The translations under genes were made by a program, and so were the position numbers. Of a stretch of DNA of 64,000 bases, positions 35,209-45,511 are shown piece by piece. The stretch lies in contig NZ_BKAH01000007.1 of NCBI RefSeq assembly GCF_007992455.1, positions 62,001-126,000 of the forward strand, in the 5' to 3' direction. Numbering within the stretch: the stretch's first letter is position 1; each line of letters begins with the position of its first letter. Under the pieces are notes generated by a model. That model was not told the DNA's origin and did no database searches. It was given only the letters and a program-made list of their open reading frames with translations. Source of the stretch: Microbacterium saccharophilum (GTDB lineage Bacteria; Actinomycetota; Actinomycetes; Actinomycetales; Microbacteriaceae).

Positions 35209-37470
35209 ATGACCACCGTCACCCCCGCCGCACAGGACGCCCAGCCCGCCGCCTGGACCGGATTCACCCCCGGACCGTGGCAGGACGGCATCGACGTGCG
35301 CGACTTCATCCAGCGCAATTACACGCCGTACACCGGCGACGCGTCGTTCCTGCAGGGCGCCACCGCCCGCACGACCCGCATCTGGGACACGCTGAGCGCG
35401 ATGTTCCCGGTCGAGCGGGAGAAGGGCATCTACGACGTCGACACCCACACGCCCGCGTCCATCACGGCGCACGCGCCCGGGTACATCGACCAGACGGACG
35501 AGATCATCGTAGGCCTCCAGACGGATGCCCCCCTCAAGCGCGCCATCATGCCCAACGGCGGATGGCGGATGGTCGAGGGCGCACTGAACACCTACGGCTA
35601 CGAGATCGACCCCACGCTGCGGACCGTCTTCACGACCTACCGCAAGACGCACAACGAGGGCGTCTTCGACGCGTACCCGCCGAACGTCCGCGCGGCGCGC
35701 AGCTCCCACATCATCACGGGCCTCCCCGACGCGTACGGCCGCGGCCGCATCATCGGCGACTACCGCCGCGTCGCCCTGTACGGCGTCGACGCGCTCATCA
35801 CCGCCAAGAAGGTCGACAAGCTCGGCCTGGACACCACCCCGTTCACCGAGGAGATCGTGCGCCAGCGCGAGGAGCACGCCGAGCAGATCCGTGCGCTCGG
35901 CGAGCTGAAGCAGATGGCCGCGTCCTACGGCGTCGACATCTCCGGCCCCGCGACGACGGCCCGCGAGGCCGTGCAGTGGCTGTACTTCGCCTACCTCGGC
36001 GCCGTCAAGGAGCAGAACGGCGCGGCCATGTCCCTCGGCCGCACCTCGACGTTCCTCGACGTGTTCATCGAGCGCGACCTCGTCGCCGGCCGCATCACCG
36101 AGTCCGAGGCGCAGGAGATCATCGACGACTTCGTGATCAAGCTGCGCATCGTCCGGTTCCTCCGCACGCCCGAGTACGACGCGCTGTTCTCCGGCGACCC
36201 CACCTGGGTCACCGAGACCATCGGCGGCATGGGTGAGGACGGCCGTGCGCTCGTGACGAAGAACTCGTTCCGGTACCTGCAGACCCTCTACAACCTGGGC
36301 CCGGCCCCCGAGCCGAACATGACCGTGTTCTGGAGCCCCGAGCTGCCGCAGGGATTCAAGGACTTCTGCGCCCGCGTGTCGATCGACACGTCGGCCGTGC
36401 AGTACGAGTCCGACGAGATCATCCGCGCCGCATGGGGTGACGACGCCGCCATCGCGTGCTGCGTCTCGCCGATGCGCATCGGAAAGCAGATGCAGTTCTT
36501 CGGCGCCCGCGTGAACCTCGCCAAGACGCTCCTGTACGCCATCAACGGCGGACGCGACGAGGTCAGCGGCAAGCAGGTCTCCCCCATCGCCGCACCCGTC
36601 GGCGACGGACCGCTCGAGTTCGACGACGTCATGGCCCGGTTCGACAAGACGATGGACTGGCTCGCCGAGACGTACGTGGAAGCGCTCAACTGCATCCACT
36701 GGTCGCACGACAAGTACGCGTACGAGCGGCTCGAGATGGCGCTGCACGATCGTGACGTCCTCCGCACCATGGCCTGCGGCATCGCCGGCCTGTCCGTCGC
36801 GGCCGACTCGCTGTCGGCGATCAAGTTCGCCACCGTCACCCCGGTGCGCGACGAGCGCGGCATCGTCGTCGACTACACGACCGAGGGAGAGTTCCCGACG
36901 TTCGGCAACGACGACGACCGGGTCGACGGCATCGCCGTGGACCTCGTCGAGCGCTTCATGACGAAGATCCGCCGCCACCCGATGTACCGGAACGCCATGC
37001 CCACGCAGTCGGTGCTGACGATCACGTCGAACGTCGTGTACGGGAAGGCGACGGGCAACACGCCCGACGGCCGCCGCGCGGGCGAGCCGTTCGCTCCGGG
37101 CGCCAACCCGATGAACGGACGAGACACCCACGGGATGCTGGCATCCGCGCTGTCGGTCGCGAAACTGCCCTACGACCAGTCGCAGGACGGCATCTCGCTC
37201 ACCAACACCGTCGTCCCTGCCGGCCTCGGCCGCACGAAGGACGAGCAGGTGCAGAACCTCGCCGGTCTCCTGGACGCCTACATCGGGTCCGAGGGCTACC
37301 ACATGAACGTCAACGTGCTGAACCGCGAGACGCTCCTGGATGCCATGGAGAACCCCGAGGCCTACCCGCAGCTGACGATCCGCGTCTCCGGCTACGCCGT
37401 GAACTTCGTGCGACTGACCCGCGAGCAGCAGCTCGACGTGCTCTCCCGCACCTTCCACGGCTCGATGTGA
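35209..37470 (+). CDS. pflB: Formate C-acetyltransferase (pyruvate formate-lyase)
   Basis: A 753-residue glycyl radical enzyme that splits pyruvate with CoA into acetyl-CoA and formate under anaerobic conditions. The adjacent catalytic cysteines are Cys417-Cys418 in IACCVSPM. The radical site is Gly728 in RVSGYAVNF, near the C-terminus. Length and the HNEGVFDAY and [18 protein letters not shown] segments match true PFL and not the diol-dehydratase relatives. The ATG has a GAGGAAG site. The stop overlaps the start of the activase gene (GTGA). An intact oxygen-labile PFL in a largely aerobic lineage implies growth or survival in low oxygen. Confidence 0.96.
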   Translation: MTTVTPAAQDAQPAAWTGFTPGPWQDGIDVRDFIQRNYTPYTGDASFLQGATARTTRIWDTLSAMFPVEREKGIYDVDTHTPASITAHAPGYIDQTDEIIVGLQTDAPLKRAIMPNGGWRMVEGALNTYGYEIDPTLRTVFTTYRKTHNEGVFDAYPPNVRAARSSHIITGLPDAYGRGRIIGDYRRVALYGVDALITAKKVDKLGLDTTPFTEEIVRQREEHAEQIRALGELKQMAASYGVDISGPATTAREAVQWLYFAYLGAVKEQNGAAMSLGRTSTFLDVFIERDLVAGRITESEAQEIIDDFVIKLRIVRFLRTPEYDALFSGDPTWVTETIGGMGEDGRALVTKNSFRYLQTLYNLGPAPEPNMTVFWSPELPQGFKDFCARVSIDTSAVQYESDEIIRAAWGDDAAIACCVSPMRIGKQMQFFGARVNLAKTLLYAINGGRDEVSGKQVSPIAAPVGDGPLEFDDVMARFDKTMDWLAETYVEALNCIHWSHDKYAYERLEMALHDRDVLRTMACGIAGLSVAADSLSAIKFATVTPVRDERGIVVDYTTEGEFPTFGNDDDRVDGIAVDLVERFMTKIRRHPMYRNAMPTQSVLTITSNVVYGKATGNTPDGRRAGEPFAPGANPMNGRDTHGMLASALSVAKLPYDQSQDGISLTNTVVPAGLGRTKDEQVQNLAGLLDAYIGSEGYHMNVNVLNRETLLDAMENPEAYPQLTIRVSGYAVNFVRLTREQQLDVLSRTFHGSM

Positions 37471-38381
37471 CCGGCATGTTCCCGCTGACCGCCCTCCCGC
37501 CCGAGGCGACGCGCCTGGAGGCTCCCTCCGGCCCCGCCGCCTCGGCGGCGGGGCCGCGCGCCGGCCACGGCCTGGACGGCCTGCGCGTCGCGCAGGTCGA
37601 CCGGGGCGAACGCCTCACCGCGATGCGGGAGGGACGCCTGGGCTCCGTGCACTCCTGGGAGCTCGTGACGGCGGTGGACGGTCCGGGAACCCGGCTCACG
37701 GTGTTCCTGAACGGCTGCCCGCTGCGCTGCCTGTACTGCCACAACCCCGACACCCTCGCGATGAAGGACGGCAAGCCGGTAACCGCCGACGAGGTCATCA
37801 CCCGCATCCGCCGCTACGCCGGGGTCTTCCGGGCCACCGGCGGCGGGCTCACCCTGTCCGGCGGCGAGGTGCTGATGCAGCCGCAGTTCGCGGCCCGCAT
37901 CCTGCACGGCGCGAAGGCGCTCGGTGTGCACACCGCCCTCGACACGAGCGGCTACCTCGGCACGAACGCGACCGACGAGATGCTCGCCGACACCGACCTG
38001 GTGCTGCTGGACGTGAAGTCCGGCGACCCGGAGACGTACCGCAAGGTGACCGGGCGCGACCTCGAGCCGACGCTCGCGTTCGGCTGGCGTCTCGCGGAGC
38101 TCACCGACGGGCCGGAGATCTGGATCCGCTTCGTGCTGGTGCCGGGCCTCACCGACGACGAGGCGAACGTGGAGGCCGTCGCCCAGTACGCGGCGTCGCT
38201 CAACGAGATCCGGCCGGGCGCGCTGACCCGCGTCGAGGTGCTGCCCTTCCACCAGATGGGTCGTGACAAGTGGAAGGCGGTCGGGCGGGAGTACGAGCTG
38301 GCCGACACCGAGCCGCCGACCCCCGAGCTGGTCGAGCGCGTCCGCGAGCAGTTCCGCGCGCACGGCCTCACGGTGCACTGA
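37467..38381 (+). CDS. pflA: Pyruvate formate-lyase activating enzyme (radical SAM)
   Basis: A 304-residue radical SAM activase that installs the glycyl radical on PflB. The cluster motif is CPLRCLYC with Cys84, 88 and 91 (CxxxCxxC). [22 protein letters not shown] before it, [17 protein letters not shown] and [10 protein letters not shown] after it are typical. The GTG at 37467 overlaps the pflB stop, so I use it. An ATG at 37623 ([13 protein letters not shown]) would give the 252-residue length usual for PflA and cannot be excluded; the extra 52 residues are Pro/Ala-rich and may be spurious. Confidence 0.93.
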   Translation: MTGMFPLTALPPEATRLEAPSGPAASAAGPRAGHGLDGLRVAQVDRGERLTAMREGRLGSVHSWELVTAVDGPGTRLTVFLNGCPLRCLYCHNPDTLAMKDGKPVTADEVITRIRRYAGVFRATGGGLTLSGGEVLMQPQFAARILHGAKALGVHTALDTSGYLGTNATDEMLADTDLVLLDVKSGDPETYRKVTGRDLEPTLAFGWRLAELTDGPEIWIRFVLVPGLTDDEANVEAVAQYAASLNEIRPGALTRVEVLPFHQMGRDKWKAVGREYELADTEPPTPELVERVREQFRAHGLTVH

Positions 38382-38400
38382 CCGTTCCCCCGACGGTCAG
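38378..38400 (+). terminator. Short hairpin at the end of pflA
   Basis: CTGACCGT and ACGGTCAG form an 8-bp stem with a 7-base loop, including the pflA stop codon. There is no T-run, so alone it would be a weak terminator; a stronger hairpin follows 24 bp later. Confidence 0.4.
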
Positions 38401-38423
38401 ATCGAGCCCAACGGCGGGCTTGT

Positions 38424-38462
38424 CGATCGGTCCGCCCCACCGCTTCCGGGGCGGGCCGATCG
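38424..38462. terminator. Strong hairpin between convergent pflA and dxr
   Basis: CGATCGGTCCGCCCC and GGGGCGGGCCGATCG pair over 15 bp with one G-T wobble and a 9-base loop. It lies between the convergent pflBA and dxr transcripts, so it may act in both directions. Only a short TT follows on the plus strand. The rest of the 246-bp gap shows no gene. Confidence 0.6.
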
Positions 38463-38627
38463 TTGCCGTGCGCGCGAAACGCAGGAGCGGACGTGACGGG
38501 TGTGGCTGGTGTGGCTCAGAGGCCCCGGGCGTCACACCATCTCCTGCAGATCGACCCGTGCTGCGGCTCGCGCGCGGGTGACGGCGGACCGGGATGCCGC
38601 GGCGGCGGCGCAGCCGCGCCGGAGGCG

Positions 38628-39731
38628 TCAGCGCGCCGCGATGACGCGGTCGGCGGCGGCGCGGGCCCACCGCTCCGCCTCGGCGAGCGACTCGCGGGTC
38701 AGCTCCCCGGGAGCCTCGTGCTCGTCGACGACGCGCGCGACCGTGTCGAGGATGCCGGTGAAGCCCAGCTTCCGCTCGTGGAACGCGTCGACCGCCTGCT
38801 CGTTGGCGGCGTTGAACACCGCGGGGTAGGTTCCTCCGGCCCGCCCGACACGCTTGGCGAGCTCGACGGCGGGGAACGCCTCGGCGTCGAGCGGCTCGAA
38901 CGTCCACGCGGTCGCGGTGGTCCAATCCAGCGGCACGCCGACGCCGGCCACGCGATGCGGCCAGTCCAGTCCCAGCGAGATCGGCAGGCGCATGTCGGGC
39001 GGCGAGGCCTGCGCGATCGTGGAGCCATCGGTGAACTCGACCATCGAGTGCACGATCGACTGCGGGTGCACGACGACGTCGATCTCGTCGTAGTCCACGC
39101 CGAACAGCAGATGCGCCTCGATGACCTCGAGTCCCTTGTTCACGAGGGTCGCGGAGTTCGTCGTGACGACACGCCCCATGTCCCACGTCGGGTGGGCGAG
39201 CGCCTGCTCCGGGGTGACATCGGCGAGGGCCGCCCGGTCGCGGCCACGAAAGGGCCCGCCGGATGCCGTGAGGACGAGCCGGCGCACCTCGATGCGCTCC
39301 CCCGCGCGCAGGGCCTGCGCGATGGCGGAGTGCTCGGAGTCCACGGGGACGATCTGGCCGGGGGCGGCCAGCCGCGTCACGAGCTCGCCGCCCACGATCA
39401 GCGACTCCTTGTTGGCGAGGGCGAGGACCCGTCCGCTCTCCAGGGCCGCGAGCGTCGGGCCGAGGCCGACCGAGCCGGTGATGCCGTTGAGGACGACGTC
39501 CGCGTCGACGTCACGGACGAGCTGCTCGGCCTCGATCGCGCCGAACGCGGTGTGCTCGACCCCGAACTCCGCCGCCTGCGCGGCGACGCCGGCGCGATCC
39601 GATCCCGCCGCGAGACCCACCACCTCGAACCGGTCGCGCCGGTCGCGGATGACATCCAGCGCCTGCGTCCCGATCGATCCCGTGGAGCCCAGGATCAGGA
39701 CGCGCCGCACGGGTTCAGCCTCCCGGGTCAC
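38628..39731 (-). CDS. dxr: 1-deoxy-D-xylulose-5-phosphate reductoisomerase
   Basis: A 367-residue NADPH enzyme that makes MEP from DXP, the first committed step of the MEP pathway. The NADPH site is [27 protein letters not shown] and [12 protein letters not shown] hold metal and substrate residues, TASGGPFRG is the flexible loop, and [18 protein letters not shown] follows. The GTG at 39731 overlaps the stop of the FKBP lipoprotein gene (GTGA), which fixes the start. On the minus strand rseP and ispG are the next MEP-associated genes, but two plus-strand blocks now lie between them. Confidence 0.96.
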   Translation of the reverse strand: MTREAEPVRRVLILGSTGSIGTQALDVIRDRRDRFEVVGLAAGSDRAGVAAQAAEFGVEHTAFGAIEAEQLVRDVDADVVLNGITGSVGLGPTLAALESGRVLALANKESLIVGGELVTRLAAPGQIVPVDSEHSAIAQALRAGERIEVRRLVLTASGGPFRGRDRAALADVTPEQALAHPTWDMGRVVTTNSATLVNKGLEVIEAHLLFGVDYDEIDVVVHPQSIVHSMVEFTDGSTIAQASPPDMRLPISLGLDWPHRVAGVGVPLDWTTATAWTFEPLDAEAFPAVELAKRVGRAGGTYPAVFNAANEQAVDAFHERKLGFTGILDTVARVVDEHEAPGELTRESLAEAERWARAAADRVIAAR

Positions 39732-40720
39732 TGGGCCGGGATGTGCTGCGCGCCGAGGATGTCGACGACGAAGATCAGGGTCTCGCCCACCAGATCGGTC
39801 GTGTTGATCTCGCCCTCGCCATAGCCGTCCACGGGCGGGATCACGACGAGCACCTGCGAGCCGACGGGGTACCCCTCGAGCGCCTTCTGGAAGCCGGGGA
39901 CGAACGACGTGGTGCGCTGCGCGTAAGGGACGCCGCCCTTGGCCCACGTCGAGTCGAACGATTCGCCGTTGGACCAGCGGACGCCCCAGTACTGGATGAG
40001 GACCGCGTCGCCGGACTGCACCTCGTAGCCGTCGCCCTCCTTGAGGGTCGCGAGCGTCGTCTCGGTGGGGAGGTCGCCCTCCGGCACGGTGACGGTGGGC
40101 GCGCCGTCGTCGGCGAGGGTCACCTTCGGCATCCCGGCGACCGGCTCCTGCGGCTCGCCCCACGCGGCCGTCGGGACGACGGAGAGCAGGTCGAGCACGT
40201 AGATCTCGGCGTCCGTGTCGTCGGTCTTCGGGAACGCGGCGACCACGCGGGTGCCGACCGGGCTGCAGCCGAACGTCTCGCCGAGCGGGCTGTCCGCGGA
40301 GATCTGCGCCGGAAGCATCTCGCCGGGTTCGTAGCCCGCCGTCGCGATCTCCTCGCCGGTCTCGGGGTTGAAGGCTGTCAGCGCGTACGAGACGAAGTCC
40401 CCCGCCTCGACCTTGTCGCCGTCACCCTCCTCCACGACGGTGACCTGGCGGTCGGCGACCTCCAGCGGTGCATCGAACACGAGCTTCGACGGTTCGCCGA
40501 CCTCGCCGGTGACGGTTGCCGCCTCGGACGCCGCACCGGAATCCGCGACCGCCGCGCACAGGTCGGCGGCGCCGCTGGCATCGGGGGACGGCGCGTCGCT
40601 TCCCGCGCCGGCACAGCCGGAGAGCAGCAGCGCCGAGACGGCGACGACGGACAGGGCGAAGGGGCGCAGGCGCACGGAAGACCTCACAGTGGGAGACGGG
40701 ACACGCCCATCCTCGCGCAT
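39728..40720 (-). CDS. FKBP-type peptidyl-prolyl isomerase, lipoprotein
   Basis: A 330-residue secreted lipoprotein. The signal peptide ends in a lipobox, ALLLSGC, so the mature protein starts at a lipidated Cys followed by a Ser/Ala/Asp-rich spacer. Two FKBP-like segments follow. The second, about residues 220-330, shows the family pattern in [45 protein letters not shown] and GYGEG. The first is degenerate. Such proteins help fold exported proteins. The ATG at 40720 has a GAGG site; a GTG at 40687 would shorten the N-terminus by 11 residues. Its stop overlaps the dxr start. Confidence 0.88.
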   Translation of the reverse strand: MREDGRVPSPTVRSSVRLRPFALSVVAVSALLLSGCAGAGSDAPSPDASGAADLCAAVADSGAASEAATVTGEVGEPSKLVFDAPLEVADRQVTVVEEGDGDKVEAGDFVSYALTAFNPETGEEIATAGYEPGEMLPAQISADSPLGETFGCSPVGTRVVAAFPKTDDTDAEIYVLDLLSVVPTAAWGEPQEPVAGMPKVTLADDGAPTVTVPEGDLPTETTLATLKEGDGYEVQSGDAVLIQYWGVRWSNGESFDSTWAKGGVPYAQRTTSFVPGFQKALEGYPVGSQVLVVIPPVDGYGEGEINTTDLVGETLIFVVDILGAQHIPAQ

Positions 40721-40775
40721 TTTCTTCTGCCTCGGCTGAGAAGGCGCCATGCCCGAGGCGGAATGGAAACGGGAG

Positions 40776-40781
40776 TAACCT
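40776..40781 (+). promoter_or_regulatory. -10 element of leaderless plsC-like gene
   Basis: TAACCT is followed by six bases (CGTCGA) and the GTG start, with no ribosome-binding site. Confidence 0.6.
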
Positions 40782-40787
40782 CGTCGA

Positions 40788-41567
40788 GTGACCGCACAGG
40801 AAGAGCCCGTACCCGACGTGGCATCCGCGGACGAGAACGAGGTCGCCGGCGTCGGCCTGACCTATTACGTCATTCGCTGGCTGATCGCGCCGCTGGCGCG
40901 ACTGATCTACCGTCCCCGCATCGAGGGTCGGAAGAACATGCCGCGCAAGGGCCCCGTCATCCTGGCGAGCAACCATCTGTCGTTCATCGACTCGTTCGTC
41001 ATCCCCATGTTCGCGCCGCGCCCGGTGTACTTCCTCGCGAAATCGTCGTACTTCGAGGGGAAGGGGATCGCCGGCTGGTTCAGCCGGCAGTTCTTCACCG
41101 CAATCGGCGCGACGCCGGTGACGCGCGGCGCCGGCCAGGCGGCACTGGACGCCCTCGACCAGCAGCGCCGGATCCTCGAGTCCGGCCGCGCGATCGCGCT
41201 GTACCCGGAGGGCACGCGGTCGCTGGACGGCCGGCTCTACAAGGGCCGCACGGGCGTCGCGTTCCTCGCCCTGCAGACCGGTGCGCAGGTCGTCCCGGTC
41301 GGTCTCGTCGGCACGAGCGACGCCATGCCGGTCGGCGCGAAATGGCCGAAGATGCGGCCGCAGGTGATCATCCGCTACGGCGAGCCGCTCGACCTGGCGC
41401 ACCACGGCCCCGCCTCATCCGGCCGTGCCCGCCGTCTCGCGACGGACGAGATCATGGCCGCGATCCACGCCCTCTCCGGCCAGGAGCTCGCGCACGCCTA
41501 CAACGAGGCACCCGCGCAGACCCCCGTCGAGCGTCTCAGGCAGGTCCTGCCGCACGAGCGTCGCTGA
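40788..41567 (+). CDS. plsC: 1-acyl-sn-glycerol-3-phosphate acyltransferase family protein
   Basis: A 259-residue acyltransferase that makes phosphatidic acid from lysophosphatidic acid at the membrane. The catalytic HX4D motif is His63-Asp68 in NHLSFID, the substrate motif is YPEGTRS near residue 145, and VPVGLVGTSD is the fourth conserved block. The length is normal. Actinobacteria carry several PlsC paralogues, so the exact acyl substrate is uncertain. The GTG start follows a -10 box by 6 nt. The last 32 bp overlap the 3' end of the opposite osmC gene. Confidence 0.9.
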   Translation: MTAQEEPVPDVASADENEVAGVGLTYYVIRWLIAPLARLIYRPRIEGRKNMPRKGPVILASNHLSFIDSFVIPMFAPRPVYFLAKSSYFEGKGIAGWFSRQFFTAIGATPVTRGAGQAALDALDQQRRILESGRAIALYPEGTRSLDGRLYKGRTGVAFLALQTGAQVVPVGLVGTSDAMPVGAKWPKMRPQVIIRYGEPLDLAHHGPASSGRARRLATDEIMAAIHALSGQELAHAYNEAPAQTPVERLRQVLPHERR

Positions 41568-42039
41568 CCTCCGCGACGACCACCGTCGGCTCGTGCCGCA
41601 CGGGGAAGTTCACCGAGTTCGCGATGAAGCACCACTCGCGTGCCTGCGCGTGCGCCGCGGTCGCCGCGGGGATCATCGCCGGGTCGGTGACCGTCACCCG
41701 CGGCCGCAGCACGACCTCGGTGAACGCTCCCCCGCCGCGCCCGTCCTCCACCATGCGTCCCGTCGCGTCATCCGCGTAGGAGACCACGACGACGCCCACC
41801 TGCACGCACGCGTGCAGGTACGACAGCAGATGGCACTCCGACAGGGCGGCCAGCAGGAGATCCTCCGGGTTCCACTTGGCCGGGTCTCCGCGGAACGGCT
41901 TGTCGCTGGATGCCGTCAGCTCCGGCTTCCCGTCGATCGAGATCGTCACCGCCCGGTCGTAGTCGCGGTACCCGCTCGTCCCCGTGCCGCGGTTCCCGGT
42001 CCAGACGCTCCGCAGCGCATAGTCATGCTCGCCGATCAT
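41536..42039 (-). CDS. OsmC/Ohr family peroxide-related protein
   Basis: A 167-residue OsmC-fold protein, whose family reduces organic hydroperoxides with paired cysteines. The peroxidatic Cys lies in LLLAALSECHLLSYLHACV and a second Cys in AREWCFIANSVNFPV. GTSGYRDYDRAVTISIDGKPELTASSDKPFRGDPAKWNPEDLL is the typical N-terminal half. The ATG at 42039 is the best start; upstream reading in the frame is low-complexity. It is divergent from the asparaginase gene (52 bp) and overlaps plsC tail to tail by 32 bp. Confidence 0.9.
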   Translation of the reverse strand: MIGEHDYALRSVWTGNRGTGTSGYRDYDRAVTISIDGKPELTASSDKPFRGDPAKWNPEDLLLAALSECHLLSYLHACVQVGVVVVSYADDATGRMVEDGRGGGAFTEVVLRPRVTVTDPAMIPAATAAHAQAREWCFIANSVNFPVRHEPTVVVAEVSDARAAGPA

Positions 42040-42079
42040 CCGGCCAGTCTGCCATCGCGGGTCGCGGCGGAGGCGACGA

Positions 42080-42085
42080 TAGGCT
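42080..42085 (+). promoter_or_regulatory. -10 element of leaderless asparaginase gene
   Basis: TAGGCT is followed by six bases (GACGGG) and the GTG start of the asparaginase gene. Confidence 0.6.
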
Positions 42086-42091
42086 GACGGG

Positions 42092-43081
42092 GTGGCGCAG
42101 ACCTTCACCGTCCCGGATGCAGTCGAACTGGCCGTCGTGGAACGGAGCGGCTTCGTCGAGTCCCGCCACGCGGGATCGGCGATCGTGCTCGACCCCGACG
42201 GGGTCGCCGTCCGCACACTCGGCGACGTCGACACGCCGATCCTCCCCCGCTCCAGCCTGAAGCCGCTGCAGGCGCTCGCGTGCCTCACGGCCGGGGCTGC
42301 CCTCGACGGCGAGCGCCTCGCGCTGGCGACCGCGAGCCACGCCGGCACCGACCGACACGTCGCCGTCGTCCGATCGATCCTGGCCGCCGCCGGGCGCGGC
42401 GAGGACGACCTGCAGTGCCCGCCGGCGTGGCCCGGCGACGCGGCCACGCGGGACGAACTCGTGCGCGAGCTCGGTCAACCGCAGCGAGTCCGGATGAACT
42501 GCTCCGGAAAGCACGCCGCCATGCTGCTCGCCTGTTCTGCCAACGGGTGGGACCACACCACCTACCTCGACCCCGCGCATCCGCTGCAGCTGCACATCCG
42601 CGAGGTGATCGAGCGGCTGACCGGAGCGAAGCCCGCCGCGACCGCCGTCGACGGGTGCGGCGCACCGGTCTTCGCGATGAGCCTCGCCGCCCTGGCACGG
42701 GCGATCCACCGCATCGGATCGTCGTCGGAGCGGTCGCCGTTCGCGCTGCACCGCAGCGCCGGGCAGCTCGTGCGCGCCGTGCGGGAGAACCCGTGGACGA
42801 TCGACGGCCCCGGCCGGCCGGACACGATCGCGATCGAGCGCCTCGGCGTCTTCGCGAAAGGCGGCGCCGAAGGCGTCATGGTGATGGTGGCCCCGAACGG
42901 CGCCACGGTGGCCCTGAAGATCCTCGACGGCAACGGGCGCGCGACCACCGCCATCGCCCTGGCGCTGCTCGAGCGGGTCGGCGCGCTGCCTGCGGGCGAC
43001 GTCGCGCAGACCCTGTCGCTACTTCCGCTGTCGGTCACCGGCGGCGGGCAGGACGTCGGGTCCATCCGGCCGACGGTGTAG
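42092..43081 (+). CDS. Class 3 (Rhizobium etli-type) L-asparaginase
   Basis: A 329-residue enzyme of the family once called asparaginase II (PF06089), unrelated to the E. coli enzymes. The catalytic Ser-Ser-x-Lys is visible in PRSSLKPLQ (Ser54, Ser55, Lys57). The metal-site residues Cys137 and Lys140 in NCSGKHA and Cys189 in VDGCGAPVF are all present, matching the set known from R. etli ReAV. It converts asparagine to aspartate and ammonia. Alanine dehydrogenase follows 32 bp later, forming a small amino-acid catabolic pair. The start is the GTG 6 nt after TAGGCT. Confidence 0.9.
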   Translation: MAQTFTVPDAVELAVVERSGFVESRHAGSAIVLDPDGVAVRTLGDVDTPILPRSSLKPLQALACLTAGAALDGERLALATASHAGTDRHVAVVRSILAAAGRGEDDLQCPPAWPGDAATRDELVRELGQPQRVRMNCSGKHAAMLLACSANGWDHTTYLDPAHPLQLHIREVIERLTGAKPAATAVDGCGAPVFAMSLAALARAIHRIGSSSERSPFALHRSAGQLVRAVRENPWTIDGPGRPDTIAIERLGVFAKGGAEGVMVMVAPNGATVALKILDGNGRATTAIALALLERVGALPAGDVAQTLSLLPLSVTGGGQDVGSIRPTV

Positions 43082-43113
43082 TCGTCCCCACAAGGGTCGC
43101 AGAAAGGACGAGC

Positions 43114-44229
43114 ATGCGGATCTGTGTTCCCACCGAGATCAAGAACAACGAGTATCGGGTCGCCCTCACGCCCGCCGGCGTGCACGACCTGTCCGCCGCG
43201 GGACACGAGGTCTTCGTGCAGCGCGGCGCGGGCCTGGGCTCGTCGATGACCGACGCGGAGTACGAGGACGCCGGCGCCACGCTCCTCGACGATGCGGCCG
43301 AGGTGTGGGCGCGCGCGGAGCTCCTGCTGAAGGTGAAGGAGCCGATCGCGTCGGAGTACGGGTACTTCCGTGACGACCTGGTCCTCTTCACCTACCTGCA
43401 CCTGGCCGCCGACCGCCCGCTCACCGACCGGCTCGCGGCGGACCGCGTGACCGCGATCGCGTATGAGACGGTCCAGTCCCCCGGCGGCGGGCTGCCGCTC
43501 CTCGCGCCGATGAGCGAGGTCGCGGGGCGGCTCGCGCCGACCGTCGGTGCGGCGACGCTGCTGCGTTCCGCGGGCGGACTCGGGCTGCTCATGTCGGGTG
43601 TCCCGGGGACGCGCCCTGCGACCGTCACCGTCATCGGCGGCGGGGTCGCCGGCGCGAATGCGGCCGTCATCGCCGTCGGCATGGGCGCCGACGTCACGGT
43701 GTTCGACACGAACATCCAGCGCTTGCGCTACCTCGACGACCACTTCCAGGGACGCATCAAGACGGCCGCGTCGAACCCCCTCGATCTCGACCGCGCCGTC
43801 GTCGCCAGCGACCTCGTGATCGGCTCGGTCCTCATCCCGGGGGCGAAGGCGCCCAAACTCGTCACGAACGACATGGTGGCGCGGATGCGGCCCGGTTCGG
43901 TGCTCGTCGACATCGCCGTCGACCAGGGCGGCTGCTTCGAGGACACGCGTCCCACGACCCACGCCGACCCGACGTTCACGGTGCACGGCAGCGTTTTCTA
44001 CTGCGTCGCCAACATGCCCGGCGCCGTGCCGAACACGTCGACCTCGGCGCTGACCAACGCGACGCTGCCCTACATCCGCCGGATCGCGGCGCAGGGCTGG
44101 CGCGACGCGCTGCGCGCCGACGCGTCGCTGGCCGCCGGGCTCAACACCGTCGACGGGGAGGTCGTCAACGCCGGCGTCGCGACGGCGCACGGTCTCCCGC
44201 CGCGGTCCCTCGAAGACGCCCTCGCGTGA
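43114..44229 (+). CDS. ald: Alanine dehydrogenase
   Basis: A 371-residue NAD enzyme that interconverts L-alanine and pyruvate plus ammonia. The start [31 protein letters not shown] with a substrate-binding Lys, [10 protein letters not shown] with the catalytic His and [22 protein letters not shown] with the Rossmann Gly motif match the family. The length is standard. A good AGAAAGGA site precedes the ATG. It lies just after the asparaginase gene, and a strong terminator hairpin follows within 6 bp of the stop. Confidence 0.96.
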   Translation: MRICVPTEIKNNEYRVALTPAGVHDLSAAGHEVFVQRGAGLGSSMTDAEYEDAGATLLDDAAEVWARAELLLKVKEPIASEYGYFRDDLVLFTYLHLAADRPLTDRLAADRVTAIAYETVQSPGGGLPLLAPMSEVAGRLAPTVGAATLLRSAGGLGLLMSGVPGTRPATVTVIGGGVAGANAAVIAVGMGADVTVFDTNIQRLRYLDDHFQGRIKTAASNPLDLDRAVVASDLVIGSVLIPGAKAPKLVTNDMVARMRPGSVLVDIAVDQGGCFEDTRPTTHADPTFTVHGSVFYCVANMPGAVPNTSTSALTNATLPYIRRIAAQGWRDALRADASLAAGLNTVDGEVVNAGVATAHGLPPRSLEDALA

Positions 44230-44234
44230 GGAGG

Positions 44235-44260
44235 CCCCCGCCTGATGCGTCAGGCGGGGG
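44235..44260. terminator. Terminator after ald, overlapping the opposite gene's stop
   Basis: CCCCCGCCTGA (44235-44245) and TCAGGCGGGGG (44250-44260) form a perfect 11-bp stem with the loop TGCG, followed by TCCTCTCCT on the plus strand. The stop codon of the minus-strand saccharopine-dehydrogenase-like gene is in the right arm, so the hairpin probably ends both transcripts. Confidence 0.8.
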
Positions 44261-45467
44261 TCCTCTCCTGGATCCCCCACGGCGACCCGTACGCGCCGCC
44301 GAGAAGGTCGAGGAACGGCCGCGCGTCGAACGCCTCCGGCCCGAGCACGCCCGCACCCGACCAGACTCCCGTGGCGAGCAGCTCGAGCGCGATCACGGGA
44401 TTGATGGCGGTCTGCCACACGACGGCCTGCGAGTTGTACTCGCGCATCGTGTCCTCGTTGTCCACGACGTGGTACAGGTAGGTCGACCGGGGCTGCCCGT
44501 CCTTGCCCGTCCCGGTGACCCACACGCCCGCACAGGTCTTGCCGGTCATCTTGTCGCCGATGGTCGCGGGGTCGGGCAGGCAGGCGGCCACGACGTCGCG
44601 GGGTGAGACCTCGACGCCCTTGACCGTCACCTTCTCGGTCCGGTCCAGCCCTAGTTTGTTGAGTACCTTCAGCACCTCGATGAACTCGTCGCCGAGCCCG
44701 TACTTGAACGTGACCCGGCGTGCACCCGTCCAGCGCGGCATGAGGAGCACCTCCTCATGCTCGACGTTGACGCACTCCACCGGGCCGATGCCCTCCGGGA
44801 AGTCGAACACCTCGGGCTCGCTGAAGGGCGCCGTCGTGTACCAGCCGCGGCCCCGCTCGTAGACGACCGGCGGGTTCAGGCACTCCTCGATGGTCGTCCA
44901 GATGGAGAAGGAGGGCGCGAAGTCGTACCCGGCGACGACGAGGTTCGCGCCGTCGCGCACGCCGAGTTCGTCGATCTCGCTGAACAGCTCGTCCTCCGCG
45001 TAGCGGGCGAACACGTCGGACAGGCCCGGCTCGACGCCGATGCCGACGAGCGCGAGCCGGCCGGCATCCTTCCACTCCTGCTCCTTCGCGAACTGCTCGT
45101 CGCCGAGCTTCACGCCGGGCAGCTCGTACGGGCGGTCCGGATGCCGGCGGGAGAGGCTCATCGCCATGTCGAGGTAGACCACCCCGGCGGCGAAGCAGCC
45201 GTCGAAGATCGGCATGACGAAACGCGGGTCGACGGCGTTCAGGACATGCGTGGCCCCGTGCTCGGCGATGAGGGCGGCCACCGAGTCCGCACTCGACGCG
45301 TCGACCTGCGCCGCGACGAGCCGCGCATCGCCGAGTTCGTCGACGAGGGCCTGCGGCCGGGCGGGATCGTAGTCGGCGATGATGAGGCGGTCGAAGAACT
45401 CGCGGCGGACGGCGATGCGGGCGGCGGCGGACCCGACGCCGCCGGCGCCGACGATGAGGATGCGCAT
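44250..45467 (-). CDS. Saccharopine dehydrogenase family protein
   Basis: A 405-residue NAD(P)-binding protein. The N-terminal Rossmann loop is [17 protein letters not shown], and [39 protein letters not shown] and a C-terminal alpha/beta domain follow. Family members include saccharopine reductases, lysine-catabolic saccharopine dehydrogenases and carboxynorspermidine synthase; I cannot choose among them. It has an AAGGGAA ribosome site. An APC-family permease gene lies 44 bp upstream in the same direction, which suggests uptake and conversion of a related amino acid or polyamine precursor. Confidence 0.85.
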   Translation of the reverse strand: MRILIVGAGGVGSAAARIAVRREFFDRLIIADYDPARPQALVDELGDARLVAAQVDASSADSVAALIAEHGATHVLNAVDPRFVMPIFDGCFAAGVVYLDMAMSLSRRHPDRPYELPGVKLGDEQFAKEQEWKDAGRLALVGIGVEPGLSDVFARYAEDELFSEIDELGVRDGANLVVAGYDFAPSFSIWTTIEECLNPPVVYERGRGWYTTAPFSEPEVFDFPEGIGPVECVNVEHEEVLLMPRWTGARRVTFKYGLGDEFIEVLKVLNKLGLDRTEKVTVKGVEVSPRDVVAACLPDPATIGDKMTGKTCAGVWVTGTGKDGQPRSTYLYHVVDNEDTMREYNSQAVVWQTAINPVIALELLATGVWSGAGVLGPEAFDARPFLDLLGGAYGSPWGIQERTPA

Positions 45468-45511
45468 GGGGATTCCCTTCGGCGATCGGGGAGGCAGGGC
45501 GCGGACGGCGG

